Shown here: piece by piece, positions 33,969-43,614 of the stretch | Position numbering within the stretch: the first letter of the stretch is position 1 | How the letters are laid out: every line of letters starts with the position of its first letter | Assembly (NCBI RefSeq): GCF_000738775.1 | Contig: NZ_JPOC01000066.1 | Span: 62,001-126,000 of the forward strand | From: Prescottella defluvii | GTDB lineage: Bacteria > Actinomycetota > Actinomycetes > Mycobacteriales > Mycobacteriaceae | Direction of reading: 5' to 3' | DNA: 64,000 nt | The notes under the pieces: generated by a model | What the model saw: the letters and a program-made list of their open reading frames with translations, nothing else | Databases searched by the model: none | What the model was told of the DNA's origin: nothing | Position numbers and translations under genes: made by a program

Positions 33969-35704
33969 GCAGTCGGTACCCCTGGCTACTCCGGATAGGC
34001 GGCAGTTCGGCCGTCACCATCTGGTCGTGGATCCTCACCGCCCCGTTCGCCGTCACGGTGATGGGCAGCTACATCGCCGCGCGCAGCCCGCGCGACTGGC
34101 CGGCGTACTTCGGTGTCGCGGTGGTGGTGCACCTGTTGGTGGGTGCGGCGCTCCTGCTGGCCTGGCTGACAGTGTTGCGTGTCAACCGGACCCGGCCCCG
34201 GCCCCTGGTGTCGCTGTCGGTATTCGCGGTGCTGGGAGCGTGCCGGCCGCTCGTGCTCGACGCTCTCGTCGGGGTGCAGGGCCTGCCGACCGACCCGCGC
34301 GATGTCGGGGTGCGGATCGCGATCAACGTGACGACGGCGGTGGTCGCGTTGTCGCTCATCGCGATCCTCGTCGACTCGGTACGCGAACACCAGGCGGTGA
34401 TGCAGCGACTGCGCGGTGCCCGCGCGGCCCTCGACGAGCAGCGTCGGATCGACGAGGAGTACCTGGCCGGGATCGGTCGCCGGTGCGCCGCGGACCTGGC
34501 GGACCGGATCGACACGGCGCTGTCGCGGACCGATCGGGCGAACATCGATCCCGAGCGTGCGGCGCGCCTGCTCCGGGCGATCTCGGAGGACGTGGTCCGG
34601 CCCATGAGCCACGCACTGTTCCGGGACGTGACCCCGCTGCCGACGCGGCCGATCGCGCCCACACCGCTGCGCCGCCGGGAGTGGCTCGCGAACGTGCTGC
34701 GGGCCGTGGAGCCGGCGCCCCCGGTGCTGCCGGCGGTGCTCTACACGTCGGTGATCCTGACGTTCCTGTTGACGAGCTATGGGCTCCGGACCACCGTGCT
34801 GCAAGTGGCGTCGGGACTCGTGCTGTGCGTGGCGGGCAACTGGGTCGTGGCGCGCATCGTGCCCCGAGTGCACCGCACGGCAGTCAGGCTGACGGTCATG
34901 GTGACGGTCTACGTGATGGTTGCCGTCGCCACCGCCCTCGGGTTCTACGTCATCATCGGCGGCACCGGCTTCCCGCCGGCATTCCTCGTCCCCGGGATCG
35001 CCTTCTACCCGTTCGCGGCCGCCGCGACCAGCCTCATCCGGGCCGCGAACGTGCAACGCGCAGTGGAGGAGCGGCAGCTCGCGACGGCGCTCGGTGAGCA
35101 GAGTCGCCTCGCCGCCGAGGTGCACGGACAGGTCCTGTCCGCACGCCGGCGCCTCGCCCACGTGCTGCACTCGTCGGTGCAGGGCGAGCTGGTGGCCGCG
35201 GCACTGGTCATGCACGGTGCGGCGACCGGCGTCCCGGCGGCCGGATCGCCGGCGGTCGTGGACACGAGGGTCGACGAGATCATCGGTCGCCTCGTGCGTG
35301 AGGTCGCGCGGGAGGAAGCGCTGCCGACGGTTCCGCCGGCCGATGCTCGACGGCAGATCACCGAGCTGATCGGCATGTGGTCGGCCGCCGTTCCGATGCA
35401 GGCCCACATCGACCCGGCGGTGTGGCCGTTGCTGTCGGACAGTCCGGTTCGTCTCGAGCACGCGATCGACGTGCTGTCGGAGGGTTTCACCAACGCGATC
35501 CGGCACGGATCGGGTGGGGCGCTCGAGCTGACGATCGCGGTGGACCCTCGGACATCGTTGATCTGCATCGGGATTCGATCTCCCGGTCGTCTTGCCCGCG
35601 ATCGTGGGGACGGGCTCGGGCTGGCGGCGCTGTCGAGCCGGGTCGACGCAGCCGAACTGGTCGAGGAGTCCGGGTCCGTGCTTCTCTCGGTTCGGCTCGG
35701 CTGA
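33965..35704 (+). CDS. Membrane histidine kinase, eight predicted helices in two blocks
   Basis: A 579-residue sensor kinase. Four hydrophobic segments at about 13-150 are followed by a charged, helical stretch of roughly 100 residues, then four more segments at about 255-365. After this come a helical dimerisation region with the likely phospho-His in LAHVLHSSVQGE (about residue 398) and an ATPase domain with the N-box LSEGFTNAIRHG (about 504) and GDGLGLAAL. The N-box is the main ATP-binding evidence; a G1-like motif is weak. Start: TTG 33965, overlapping the regulator stop. The doubled membrane block is unusual for NarL-type kinases. Confidence 0.85.
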   Translation: MSSRYPWLLRIGGSSAVTIWSWILTAPFAVTVMGSYIAARSPRDWPAYFGVAVVVHLLVGAALLLAWLTVLRVNRTRPRPLVSLSVFAVLGACRPLVLDALVGVQGLPTDPRDVGVRIAINVTTAVVALSLIAILVDSVREHQAVMQRLRGARAALDEQRRIDEEYLAGIGRRCAADLADRIDTALSRTDRANIDPERAARLLRAISEDVVRPMSHALFRDVTPLPTRPIAPTPLRRREWLANVLRAVEPAPPVLPAVLYTSVILTFLLTSYGLRTTVLQVASGLVLCVAGNWVVARIVPRVHRTAVRLTVMVTVYVMVAVATALGFYVIIGGTGFPPAFLVPGIAFYPFAAAATSLIRAANVQRAVEERQLATALGEQSRLAAEVHGQVLSARRRLAHVLHSSVQGELVAAALVMHGAATGVPAAGSPAVVDTRVDEIIGRLVREVAREEALPTVPPADARRQITELIGMWSAAVPMQAHIDPAVWPLLSDSPVRLEHAIDVLSEGFTNAIRHGSGGALELTIAVDPRTSLICIGIRSPGRLARDRGDGLGLAALSSRVDAAELVEESGSVLLSVRLG

Positions 35705-35873
35705 CCGCTCGCTCCGCGCGCCGCGGCGGCCGTCGGCCGGTGTCGCAATACCCGAACATCGTCCGTCGGCCCCGTCCCGCGGTTCCTATCGTTGCTGTCG
35801 GATGTCGGTGACGACACCGTCGGACCGACGATCGACCTCGGCATCCCGCGCGAGAGAAGGGATGTGAGAGTTC

Positions 35874-36551
35874 ATGGGACACACTGTGACGCAATTGGTT
35901 CCGCTCGGGATCGGGATGATCGTCAGTCCCGTTCCGCTGGCCGCGTTGATCGCGATCCTGCTCTCCGCCCGGGCGAAGACCAATGCGAAGGTATTCACCG
36001 TGACGGCGATGGCCGCGTCGGTCCTCATCGTGGGGGTGACCGTGTTCACGAGCAAGGCCGGCGCCGACCGGGCGAGCGCCGCCGCGCACCCCGGGCAGAT
36101 CGTGTTCGCCACCGTCTTCGGCTTGGTGTTCGTGGTGCTGGCCGCACTCAGTTGGAGAAGTCGGCCGAAGAGCGGCGCAGTCGCCGCGATGCCGTCCTGG
36201 ATGGCGCAGATCGACACGATGGACGCCGGTCGGACCGCGATCCTGAGTCTGCTGCTGACCGTCCCCAACGCCAAGAACCTGCCGCTCGAACTGAAGGCGG
36301 GCGCCCTCATCGCCGAGGCGCACCTGCCGGCCGCGCAGGCGGCGCTGCTGACCGTCGGGTTCGCCGCACTGGCCGGACTCGGGCTGATCGCCCTCACCGT
36401 GCTGGCGGCGATCCCGTCGAAGCGGGTCGCCGCGGCGCTCGGTGTGGTCAAGGAAGAACTGATCCTGCACAACGCCGCCATCATGACCGTCCTGTTCCTG
36501 CTGCTGGCCGGGCTGCAGGCGTCGCACCTCGTCACCGCCCTCACCGCCTGA
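35874..36551 (+). CDS. GAP-family (LysE-like) membrane protein
   Basis: A 225-residue integral membrane protein with about six hydrophobic helices. LGIGMIVSPVPLAALIAILLS and SLLLTVPNAKNLPLELKAG resemble the GAP/Sap family (relatives of sulfolipid-addressing protein), which are distantly LysE-like exporters. A conserved Pro in the first helix and the PNAKNL motif support the family. Start: ATG 35874 after AGAAGGGA. The esterase gene follows by 29 bp and may be cotranscribed. The exported substrate is not known. Confidence 0.82.
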   Translation: MGHTVTQLVPLGIGMIVSPVPLAALIAILLSARAKTNAKVFTVTAMAASVLIVGVTVFTSKAGADRASAAAHPGQIVFATVFGLVFVVLAALSWRSRPKSGAVAAMPSWMAQIDTMDAGRTAILSLLLTVPNAKNLPLELKAGALIAEAHLPAAQAALLTVGFAALAGLGLIALTVLAAIPSKRVAAALGVVKEELILHNAAIMTVLFLLLAGLQASHLVTALTA

Positions 36552-36580
36552 GCTCCCGCCGACCCGAAGGAGTCAACGAC

Positions 36581-38134
36581 ATGACACTCATCGCCCCCGA
36601 CAGCGCCACCGTCGTGCACACCACCCACGGACCCGTGCGCGGCACCACCGACGGACAGGTCAACGTGTGGAAGGGAATTCGCTACGCGGCCGCACCGACC
36701 GGGGACCGTCGATTCCAGGCACCGATGTCGCCCGAGCCGTGGACGGAGGTGTTCGACGCGGACCGGTTCGGCGCCGTCGAACCGCAGAGCCGGCTCGCCG
36801 CGATCCCGCTCGGGGACGACATCCGGATGGACGAGGACTGCCTGTCGCTCAACGTGTGGGCGCCGACCACGGGGGCCGCGGGCAAGCCGGTGATGGTGTG
36901 GATCCACGGCGGTGCCTACTTCCGCGGTGCGTCGAGCCAACCGGTCTACGACGGGCGTGCACTGGCGGAGAACGGCGATGTCGTGGTGGTGACGCTGAAC
37001 TACCGGTTGGGGGTGTTCGGATTCGTCGACTTCTCGTCGTTGAGCACCGACGAGCACCGCTTCGACGCCAATGTCGCGTTGCAGGACATGATCGCCGCGC
37101 TGCGCTGGGTGCAGGCGAACATCGCCGCGTTCGGCGGCGACCCGAAAGCGGTGACGCTGTTCGGTGAATCTGCCGGTGGCGGCGCCGTCACGACGCTGAT
37201 GACGATGCCGTCCGCGCACGGCCTGTTCCACCGGGCGATCGCCGAGAGCTCGCCGGCCACCTCGGTCTACAACCAGGATCGGGCCGCGCAGGTGGCGAAC
37301 ATGTTCCTGGAAATCCTCGGCGGCGCAGTTGATGCCGCAGATCGGTTGATGTCGGCGACCACCGACGAACTCCTCGCCGCATCGGAGGAACTGTTCGCCC
37401 GTGTTCCTCGCGAGACCCCGGGGACCCTGGCCTACGTTCCGATCGTCGACGGCGTACTCGTTCCCGACTATCCGGTCAATTCGTTCTGGAACGGTACCGC
37501 CGAGCGGATCCCTCTGTTGATCGGCACCAACAAGGACGAGTCGTCGCTGTTCAAGCTGATGAAGTCGCCGCTCATGCCGATCGAACCCGACGTGATCCGC
37601 ACGATGTTCGCGGAGATCGCGGCCGAGCACCCGGGCGTCGAACTGCCCGACCAGGCGCGGATCGAGGCGGCGTACTCGGGCCTGGCCACCGAGAGTGACG
37701 TTTCGGGGCTGACCCGGGATTTCGGCTTCCGCCTGCCGGCACTGTGGATCGTGGAGGCGCACAGCAGGTATGCCCCCACCTGGCTGTACCGCTTCGACTA
37801 CGCCACCCCGATGCTCCGGGCGTTGAAGATCGGCGCCACCCACGCGACCGAACTGCCGTACGTGTTCGGCAATATCGCGCACGGACCCAAGGAGGTCACC
37901 TACCTGCTCGGTGGCCTGGCGACGGGCCGCCGGGTATCGGCCCGGATGCAGCACCGGTGGATCGAGTTCGCGAAACATGCAGTGCCGGTGGGGCTCGACG
38001 GTGAGCCGCAGTGGGATGCGTACGACAGGTTCGGCCGGGCCACGCTCGTGATCGACAAGCACGACCGGGTGGTCCGGGACCTCGACGGACCGCTCCGTGA
38101 GGCGTGGGGCGAACAGGTCATCGCCTTCACCTGA
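36581..38134 (+). CDS. Type B carboxylesterase/lipase
   Basis: A 517-residue alpha/beta hydrolase of the para-nitrobenzyl esterase/cholinesterase family. The nucleophile Ser197 is in FGESAGGG; the oxyanion hole is WIHGGAY; the EDCLSLNVWAP signature is intact. NKDESSLFK and the His in GATHATELPYVFGN supply the rest of the catalytic triad. No signal peptide is seen, so it hydrolyses esters in the cytoplasm. Start: ATG 36581 with GAAGGAG ten bases upstream. It ends the operon with the GAP-family gene. Substrate unknown. Confidence 0.92.
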   Translation: MTLIAPDSATVVHTTHGPVRGTTDGQVNVWKGIRYAAAPTGDRRFQAPMSPEPWTEVFDADRFGAVEPQSRLAAIPLGDDIRMDEDCLSLNVWAPTTGAAGKPVMVWIHGGAYFRGASSQPVYDGRALAENGDVVVVTLNYRLGVFGFVDFSSLSTDEHRFDANVALQDMIAALRWVQANIAAFGGDPKAVTLFGESAGGGAVTTLMTMPSAHGLFHRAIAESSPATSVYNQDRAAQVANMFLEILGGAVDAADRLMSATTDELLAASEELFARVPRETPGTLAYVPIVDGVLVPDYPVNSFWNGTAERIPLLIGTNKDESSLFKLMKSPLMPIEPDVIRTMFAEIAAEHPGVELPDQARIEAAYSGLATESDVSGLTRDFGFRLPALWIVEAHSRYAPTWLYRFDYATPMLRALKIGATHATELPYVFGNIAHGPKEVTYLLGGLATGRRVSARMQHRWIEFAKHAVPVGLDGEPQWDAYDRFGRATLVIDKHDRVVRDLDGPLREAWGEQVIAFT

Positions 38135-38270
38135 GTGCCGTCCGGATTCAACCGAAAGATTGAAATGCCCGAATTGTGGCCGTCATTCGTCAGCGCGGAA
38201 CCGTCTTCTCTGCTGGAATCGCGATAGCGTCGAACGATGGCGCGCCACATCGTCGGAGGAGGGTGCAGCG

Positions 38271-39917
38271 ATGACCATGGACTCGGCGGAGGTCGAACCT
38301 CATGTAGGGCGGCGGGACTGGATCGGTCTGGGGGTGCTCGCTGCCGGGCTGTCGCTGATCGTCGTCGACGGCACCATCGTCAACGTCTCGCTCCCGGTGA
38401 TCATCGACGAACTGGGCCTGGACCTCACCGACGCGCAGTGGATCAACAGCATCTACGCGGTGGTGTTCGCGGCGCTGCTGCTCACCGCCGGACGACTCGG
38501 CGACCGGTTGGGACGGCGGATGCTGTTCATCATCGGTGTCGTCGTGTTCATCGCGGGCAGCCTGATGGCCGCGGCGTCGGAGAGTTCCACCGCACTGATC
38601 GTGGCCCGCGTCGTGCAGGGCGTCGGCGGAGCGCTGGTGCTGCCGTGCACGCTCTCGACCGTCAACGCGACGTTCCGGGGCAGGGACCGGGCCATCGCGT
38701 TCGGCGTGTGGGGCGCGGTGATCTCGGGCATGGCGGCCGTCGGCCCACTGCTCGGTGGCTGGCTCACGACGTCGTTCACGTGGCCGTGGATCTTCCTGGT
38801 CAACGTTCCGATCGGCATCCTCGTCATCATCGGCGCGTTCCTCACCGTGCCGGAGACCCGCGCGAAGATCACCGTCCCGGGGCTGGACGTGGTGGGCCTG
38901 CTGCTCAGCGCAATCGGGTTCGGCGCGTTGATCTTCGCCCTCATCGAGGGGCAGACGCTCGGCTGGTGGACGCCGATCGCCGACCTCCACGTGTTCGGGG
39001 CGACCTGGCCGGAGACCGCGCCGATCTCCGCGACGCCGGTGATGGCAGCGGTCGGCGCCGTGGCGCTCGTCGGGTTCGTGGTGTGGGAACGGCATCGCGC
39101 CAAGATCCGGCACTCGGCGATCCTGGACCTCGCGCTGTTTCGGTTCCACACGTTCAGCTGGGGCAACTGCACCGCGATGGCCGTCGCAATCGGTGAGTTC
39201 GGTCTGCTGCTGGTGTTGCCACTGTTCCTGGTCAATGCGTACGGACTCAGCACCCTCGGCGCCGGCTACGTGCTCGCCGTGATGGCTCTCGGAGCGTTCG
39301 CCTCCGGTGCCGCGGCCCGGCACGTGACCGCGAGATTCGGTGCCCCGCGCACCGTGATGCTCGGCCTGGCACTCGAGGTGATCGGCGTCCTCGCGTTCGC
39401 GCTGTACCTGCGTCCGACGTCGGCGGCGTGGCTGCTGGCGCTGCTGCTCGCGATCTACGGACTCGGCCTCGGCCTGGCGTCCGCGCAGCTCACCGGCACG
39501 GTGCTGGTCGACATTCCCACCGAGGAATCCGGGCAGGGGTCCGCGACGCAGAGCACCGTCCGCCAGTTGGGTGCTGCGCTCGGCACCGCGATCCTCGGCA
39601 CCGTCCTGTCGCTGGGGCTGGCACACAGCCTCACCGACCGGCTCGAGCCGGTTGCGTTGCCGCCACAGGTGTCCTCGGAACTGGTCGACAGCACCCGTGA
39701 ATCGGCCGGCGGCACCATTCCGCCGATCCGTGAGCAGGGCGACCACGGCAAGCTCGGCCCGGCCGGACCTTCGACCGCCGACGCGCTGTCCGACGGGTTC
39801 GCCGACGCCACCCGGTGGTCGCTGTTCGTGGCGGCCGGATTCCTCGCCGCAGGACTGGTCGCGGCCACACAGCTGCAGCCGCGGCGGCGTGAGGACGCTG
39901 CCGACGCCACGGCGTAG
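38271..39917 (+). CDS. DHA2-family (14-TM) MFS drug efflux transporter
   Basis: A 548-residue MFS exporter of the EmrB/QacA type. IVVDGTIVNVSLPVI in helix 1 is the DHA motif D1, GRLGDRLGRRMLF is motif A, and GVGGALVLPCTLSTVNATF with GPLLGGWLT gives motif C. Roughly 14 hydrophobic segments are visible. It is predicted to exchange hydrophobic drugs or antiseptics for protons. Start: ATG 38271 with GGAGGAGGG upstream; the longer upstream frame is in the preceding gene and rejected. No regulator adjoins. Its 3' end is 22 bp from the convergent small membrane gene. Confidence 0.92.
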   Translation: MTMDSAEVEPHVGRRDWIGLGVLAAGLSLIVVDGTIVNVSLPVIIDELGLDLTDAQWINSIYAVVFAALLLTAGRLGDRLGRRMLFIIGVVVFIAGSLMAAASESSTALIVARVVQGVGGALVLPCTLSTVNATFRGRDRAIAFGVWGAVISGMAAVGPLLGGWLTTSFTWPWIFLVNVPIGILVIIGAFLTVPETRAKITVPGLDVVGLLLSAIGFGALIFALIEGQTLGWWTPIADLHVFGATWPETAPISATPVMAAVGAVALVGFVVWERHRAKIRHSAILDLALFRFHTFSWGNCTAMAVAIGEFGLLLVLPLFLVNAYGLSTLGAGYVLAVMALGAFASGAAARHVTARFGAPRTVMLGLALEVIGVLAFALYLRPTSAAWLLALLLAIYGLGLGLASAQLTGTVLVDIPTEESGQGSATQSTVRQLGAALGTAILGTVLSLGLAHSLTDRLEPVALPPQVSSELVDSTRESAGGTIPPIREQGDHGKLGPAGPSTADALSDGFADATRWSLFVAAGFLAAGLVAATQLQPRRREDAADATA

Positions 39918-39939
39918 GCGGGGCTCGGTCGTCGGGGGC

Positions 39940-40137
39940 TCACTCGTCGGTGGGTGGCAGGGCCTGCCACAGCAGCAGGACCGCGGCGACGCCGATTGCG
40001 CACGCCACCCCGAACGCCGCCGCCAGCAGGAATGATCCCGTCAGCGACAGCGTCACCGCGATGACCAGCACCGCTAGCACCGCGACTCCGACGGACTGGA
40101 TCGTCCGCACCGGTCGGCGGTCGGGGTGATCCGGCAC
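39940..40137 (-). CDS. Small membrane protein (65 aa), two helices
   Basis: A short protein beginning MPDHPDRRPVRTIQ, followed by two hydrophobic helices (about 16-33 and 36-58) and the tail WQALPPTDE. The GTG start at 40137 shares a base with the TAG stop of the SPW gene, which indicates translational coupling. No family can be named. The positive residues before helix 1 predict a cytoplasmic N-terminus. Confidence 0.7.
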   Translation of the reverse strand: MPDHPDRRPVRTIQSVGVAVLAVLVIAVTLSLTGSFLLAAAFGVACAIGVAAVLLLWQALPPTDE

Positions 40138-40577
40138 TACTGGCGGACGGCGCGTCGCCGTGTCATCGCCATCGCCATGCCGGCCGCGCCCAGCACGACG
40201 ATCACGGCACCGACGATGACGTTCGACAGGATCATCCCAGTGCTCGTACTCACCCCGGAGACCAACCACGGCGACACGATCAGCCACACCCCCAGAAGCG
40301 GTGCGACGAAGGCGATCCCGTGCGTGCGCCCGTACGTGGTCGCGTACCCGGCGGCCAGCAGCGTCACGGCGAGACCGCAGATGAGGTTGCTCATCATCAG
40401 TGACGTCTGCCCGCTGAAACCGACGATCCACGACGACGCCGCCGCGTAGAGACCGGCCAGCACCATCAATCCCTCCGCGACCTGGAGGGCCGGCCCCTCG
40501 CCGAGTTCGTCGTAGCTGTTGCGGAGCGCGACGATGTCCGGGTGGGTTTCCATCGACATGTTCGGTGTGATCGACAT
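40137..40577 (-). CDS. SPW-repeat membrane protein
   Basis: A 146-residue protein with four predicted helices arranged as two repeats, each containing the marker Ser-x-Trp: SSWIVGFS and SPWLVSG. It has a soluble N-terminal stretch of about 35 residues (METHPDIVALRNSYDELGEGP). This is the actinobacterial and proteobacterial SPW family of unknown function, often near stress or small membrane genes. The basic tail RRRAVRQ is probably cytoplasmic. It is coupled to the 65-residue membrane gene downstream. Confidence 0.85.
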   Translation of the reverse strand: MSITPNMSMETHPDIVALRNSYDELGEGPALQVAEGLMVLAGLYAAASSWIVGFSGQTSLMMSNLICGLAVTLLAAGYATTYGRTHGIAFVAPLLGVWLIVSPWLVSGVSTSTGMILSNVIVGAVIVVLGAAGMAMAMTRRRAVRQ

Positions 40578-40678
40578 GGCGAATCATCTCCTCGGCCTGT
40601 TCGACCTGTGTACTTCCGACACTAATTGCCGTACCGCGCGGCGTACAGGGTCTGTCGGCCCCGGGTGGAAACGACGGA

Positions 40679-40714
40679 GGAGCGGGCGATGCCCCGACGG
40701 TCATCGCCCGCTCC
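40679..40714 (-). terminator. Terminator hairpin downstream of mmsA
   Basis: GGAGCGGGCGATG and CATCGCCCGCTCC form a perfect 13-bp stem with a 10-nt loop, 18 bp beyond the mmsA stop codon. It should separate the mms operon from the SPW gene. Confidence 0.75.
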
Positions 40715-40732
40715 GCTACGCTGTCGCGCCGA

Positions 40733-42211
40733 TCAGTTGGGGCGGAACCCGAAGTCGGTTCCGGCGACGCTGTCCCAGCGCGACGTGACGTACTTGGGCC
40801 GCGTGTAGAAGCTCCACGACGCGTTGTTCAGGCCGGTGTCCCCGTATGCGGAGTCCTTCCAGCCCTGCACTGCATATGCGGCGACGGGAACGGGGATCGC
40901 CACGTTGACGCCGATCATGCCGGCCGACGCGCGCCGCTCGAACTCGTTGGCCGCAGCGCCGTCCCTCGTGAAGATCGACGCGCCGTTGCCGTAGCGGTGG
41001 TTCTCGATGAGGGCCAGGCCGTCGTCGAGGGCGTCGACGCGCAGGACCACCAGGATCGGACCGAACAGTTCCTCCTGGTAGGCGGGCGAGGACACGTCGA
41101 CGTCGGTGAGGACGGTGGGGCCGATGAAGTAGCCGCTCTCGTAGCCGGGCACCTCTTCGGTGCTGCGGTCGACCACGGCGCGGGCGCCGCCGGTGATCGC
41201 CTCCTTGACCGCTGCCCGGATACGTTCCTGCGACTGGCGGTTGATCACCGGCCCGACCTCGGTGCCCGCCTCGCCGCCGGCGCCCAGGCGGACCTGCTCG
41301 GCGCGTTCCTTCACCTTCTCCAACAGCGGTTCGGCGGTGGGGCCGACGACCACCGCGACCGAGATCGCCATGCAGCGCTGACCGGCGGCGCCGAAGCACG
41401 CGGACGTGAGCTGATCGGCGACGACGTCCATGTCGGCGTCCGGCATCACGATCATGTGGTTCTTCGCGCCACCGAAGGCCTGAACGCGCTTGCCCGCGGC
41501 CGCGGCCCGCGAGTACACGACGTGCGCGATCTTGCTCGAGCCGACGAACGCGACTGCTTCGGTGTCGGGCGAGTCGATCAGCTGCTCCACGGCGTCCTGG
41601 CGGCCGTGCACGACGTTGAGCACGCCGTCGGGCAGGCCGGCCTCCTTGAACAGTTCGGCGATGCGCAGGCACACGCCGGGATCCTGCTCACTCGGCTTCC
41701 AGACGAAGGTGTTGCCCGAGGCCAGAGCCACCGACACCATCATCATGCCCATCATGGCGGGGAAGTTGAACGGCGTGATGCCCACGCACACACCCAGCGG
41801 GTGCAGTACCGACTTGGTGTCGATGTTCGGTCCGGTCTGCAGTGATGTGCCGCCACGGACCAGTGCCGGTCCACCACAGGCGAGTTCGACGGAGTCGGCC
41901 GCTCGGGAGATCTCGCCCGCTGCGTCGTCGAGGGTCTTGCCGTGCTCCTCGGTGATAATTGCTGCGAGCTCGGACCGGTTGGCCAGCAACAGTTCCCGGA
42001 ATCGGTAAAGCACCTGGGCCCGCTTTGAGAGCGGGGTGGCGGCCCAGCCGTCGAAGGCGGCCAGGCCGGCGGCGATCGCGGCGTCCACGGTGGCGCGGTC
42101 CGCCATCGGCACGGTGGCGACCGGCTGATCGGTGGCCGGGTCGACCACGTCGATGATGTCGGTGCCGCCGGCGACGGGGGCCCCGTTGATCCAGTGGGGG
42201 ATGGTGCGCAT
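40733..42211 (-). CDS. mmsA: Methylmalonate-semialdehyde dehydrogenase (acylating)
   Basis: A 492-residue CoA-dependent aldehyde dehydrogenase that turns (S)-methylmalonate semialdehyde into propionyl-CoA in valine degradation. ITPFNFPAMMGMMM and FVGSSKIAHVVYSRAAAAGKRVQAFGGAKNH are typical of MmsA, and GAAGQRCMAISVAV carries the catalytic Cys. General base Glu of ordinary aldehyde dehydrogenases is replaced in the FGGAKNH segment, as in other MmsA enzymes. Start: ATG 42209-42211 with AAAGG upstream. It is last in the operon mmsB-transporter-mmsA, 32 bp after the transporter. Confidence 0.94.
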   Translation of the reverse strand: MRTIPHWINGAPVAGGTDIIDVVDPATDQPVATVPMADRATVDAAIAAGLAAFDGWAATPLSKRAQVLYRFRELLLANRSELAAIITEEHGKTLDDAAGEISRAADSVELACGGPALVRGGTSLQTGPNIDTKSVLHPLGVCVGITPFNFPAMMGMMMVSVALASGNTFVWKPSEQDPGVCLRIAELFKEAGLPDGVLNVVHGRQDAVEQLIDSPDTEAVAFVGSSKIAHVVYSRAAAAGKRVQAFGGAKNHMIVMPDADMDVVADQLTSACFGAAGQRCMAISVAVVVGPTAEPLLEKVKERAEQVRLGAGGEAGTEVGPVINRQSQERIRAAVKEAITGGARAVVDRSTEEVPGYESGYFIGPTVLTDVDVSSPAYQEELFGPILVVLRVDALDDGLALIENHRYGNGASIFTRDGAAANEFERRASAGMIGVNVAIPVPVAAYAVQGWKDSAYGDTGLNNASWSFYTRPKYVTSRWDSVAGTDFGFRPN

Positions 42212-42243
42212 TATCGATGAACCTTTCAGGGGTGGAGCGGAAT

Positions 42244-43614
42244 TCACAAGGAGGTGCCGAAGCGGGCGCGGTGTTCGTCGTCCAGTGCCGCCAGGGATGT
42301 GCCCTTGGTCTCACGCATGAACAGGACCGCGACGATCGAGATCAGCCCGGCGACCGCGACGTAGATCGCGATCGGGACCCAGCTGTCGAATGTGCGCAGC
42401 AGCATGGTCGCGATCACCGGAGCCAGCGAGCCGGCGAAGATCGCCGTGACCTGGGCTCCGAGCGAGACGCCGATGTAGCGCATGTGCGTCGGGAACATCT
42501 CCGAGAGCAGCGCCGGCTGCGGGGCGTACATGATGGCGTGGATGATCAGTCCGACCGTGATGGCACAAAGGATGAGCGCGTCGGACTTGGTGTCCATCAA
42601 CGGGAAGGCGATGAAGCAGTAGACGGACGCGAGTGTGGCGCCGACCAGGTAGACGGGGCGTCGGCCGACCTTGTCGGACATCCAGCCGAACACCAGGATC
42701 ATCCCGGCATGGACGATGTGCGAGACCAGCATCAGGGTCAGGATGGTCGAGGTGTCGACGTCGAGCTGGACCTTGAGGTACGTAAGCGAGAACGTGACGA
42801 CCATGTAGTACAGGATGTTTTCGACGACGCGGGCGCCCATGGCCGTGAGCACCTCGCGGGGGCGGGCCTGGAAGACCCGCTTGATCGCCTTCCACGTGCT
42901 CTCGGCCTGCGGCTGTTCCTGGTTGGCGTCCTTGAAGATCGGTGAGTCCTCGACCTTGGTGCGGATGAACCAGCCGATCAGCACGATGAACGCGGAGAAG
43001 AAGAACGCCACGCGCCAACCCCAGGACAGGAACGCGGCCTCGGGGAGGGCGAAGGACAGCACCAGCAGCACGATGGTGGCCAGCACATTGCCCAACGGTG
43101 CACCGACCTGCGGGAAGCTGGACCAGAATCCGCGCTTGTCGTCGGGGCTCTGCTCGGCGACGAGCAGCACCGCGCCGCCCCATTCGCCGCCGATCGCGAT
43201 GCCCTGCATGAAACGCAACAGGACGAGGATGATCGGTGCGGCATAGCCGATCTGGTCGAAGCTCGGGATGGCGCCGATCAGGAACGTGGAGACACCGATG
43301 ACCAGGAGCGAGACCTGCAGCAGCTTCTTGCGGCCGAACTTGTCGCCGTAGTGCCCGAAGATGATGCCGCCGATCGGGCGGGCGACGAAGCCGATCGCGT
43401 AGGTGAGCAACGCCGCGATCACACCGTCGAGGGGATTGCCGGTCGCCTTGAAGAACACGTCGCCGAAGACCAGCGCGGCGGCCATGCCGTAGAGGAAGAA
43501 CTCGTACCACTCGGCGACCGTTCCGGCCATGGAGGCCGCGACGATCCGATGGAACCCGGCCGGGGTCTTCTGCTTCGGTGCGTCGGGGGTCGGGTCGGTC
43601 AACTGTGCGGTCAC
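42244..43614 (-). CDS. MHS-family MFS transporter in the mms operon
   Basis: A 456-residue metabolite:H+ symporter of the shikimate/proline-betaine/alpha-ketoglutarate group. Conserved features are AGTVAEWYEFFLYG in helix 1, GHYGDKFGRKK (motif A) and the RFMQGIAIGGEWGGAVLLVAE segment. About twelve helices are seen. The GTG start at 43614 overlaps the mmsB stop (GTGA). Sitting between mmsB and mmsA, it most likely imports 3-hydroxyisobutyrate or a related valine-pathway acid; this is an inference from position. Confidence 0.9.
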   Translation of the reverse strand: MTAQLTDPTPDAPKQKTPAGFHRIVAASMAGTVAEWYEFFLYGMAAALVFGDVFFKATGNPLDGVIAALLTYAIGFVARPIGGIIFGHYGDKFGRKKLLQVSLLVIGVSTFLIGAIPSFDQIGYAAPIILVLLRFMQGIAIGGEWGGAVLLVAEQSPDDKRGFWSSFPQVGAPLGNVLATIVLLVLSFALPEAAFLSWGWRVAFFFSAFIVLIGWFIRTKVEDSPIFKDANQEQPQAESTWKAIKRVFQARPREVLTAMGARVVENILYYMVVTFSLTYLKVQLDVDTSTILTLMLVSHIVHAGMILVFGWMSDKVGRRPVYLVGATLASVYCFIAFPLMDTKSDALILCAITVGLIIHAIMYAPQPALLSEMFPTHMRYIGVSLGAQVTAIFAGSLAPVIATMLLRTFDSWVPIAIYVAVAGLISIVAVLFMRETKGTSLAALDDEHRARFGTSL

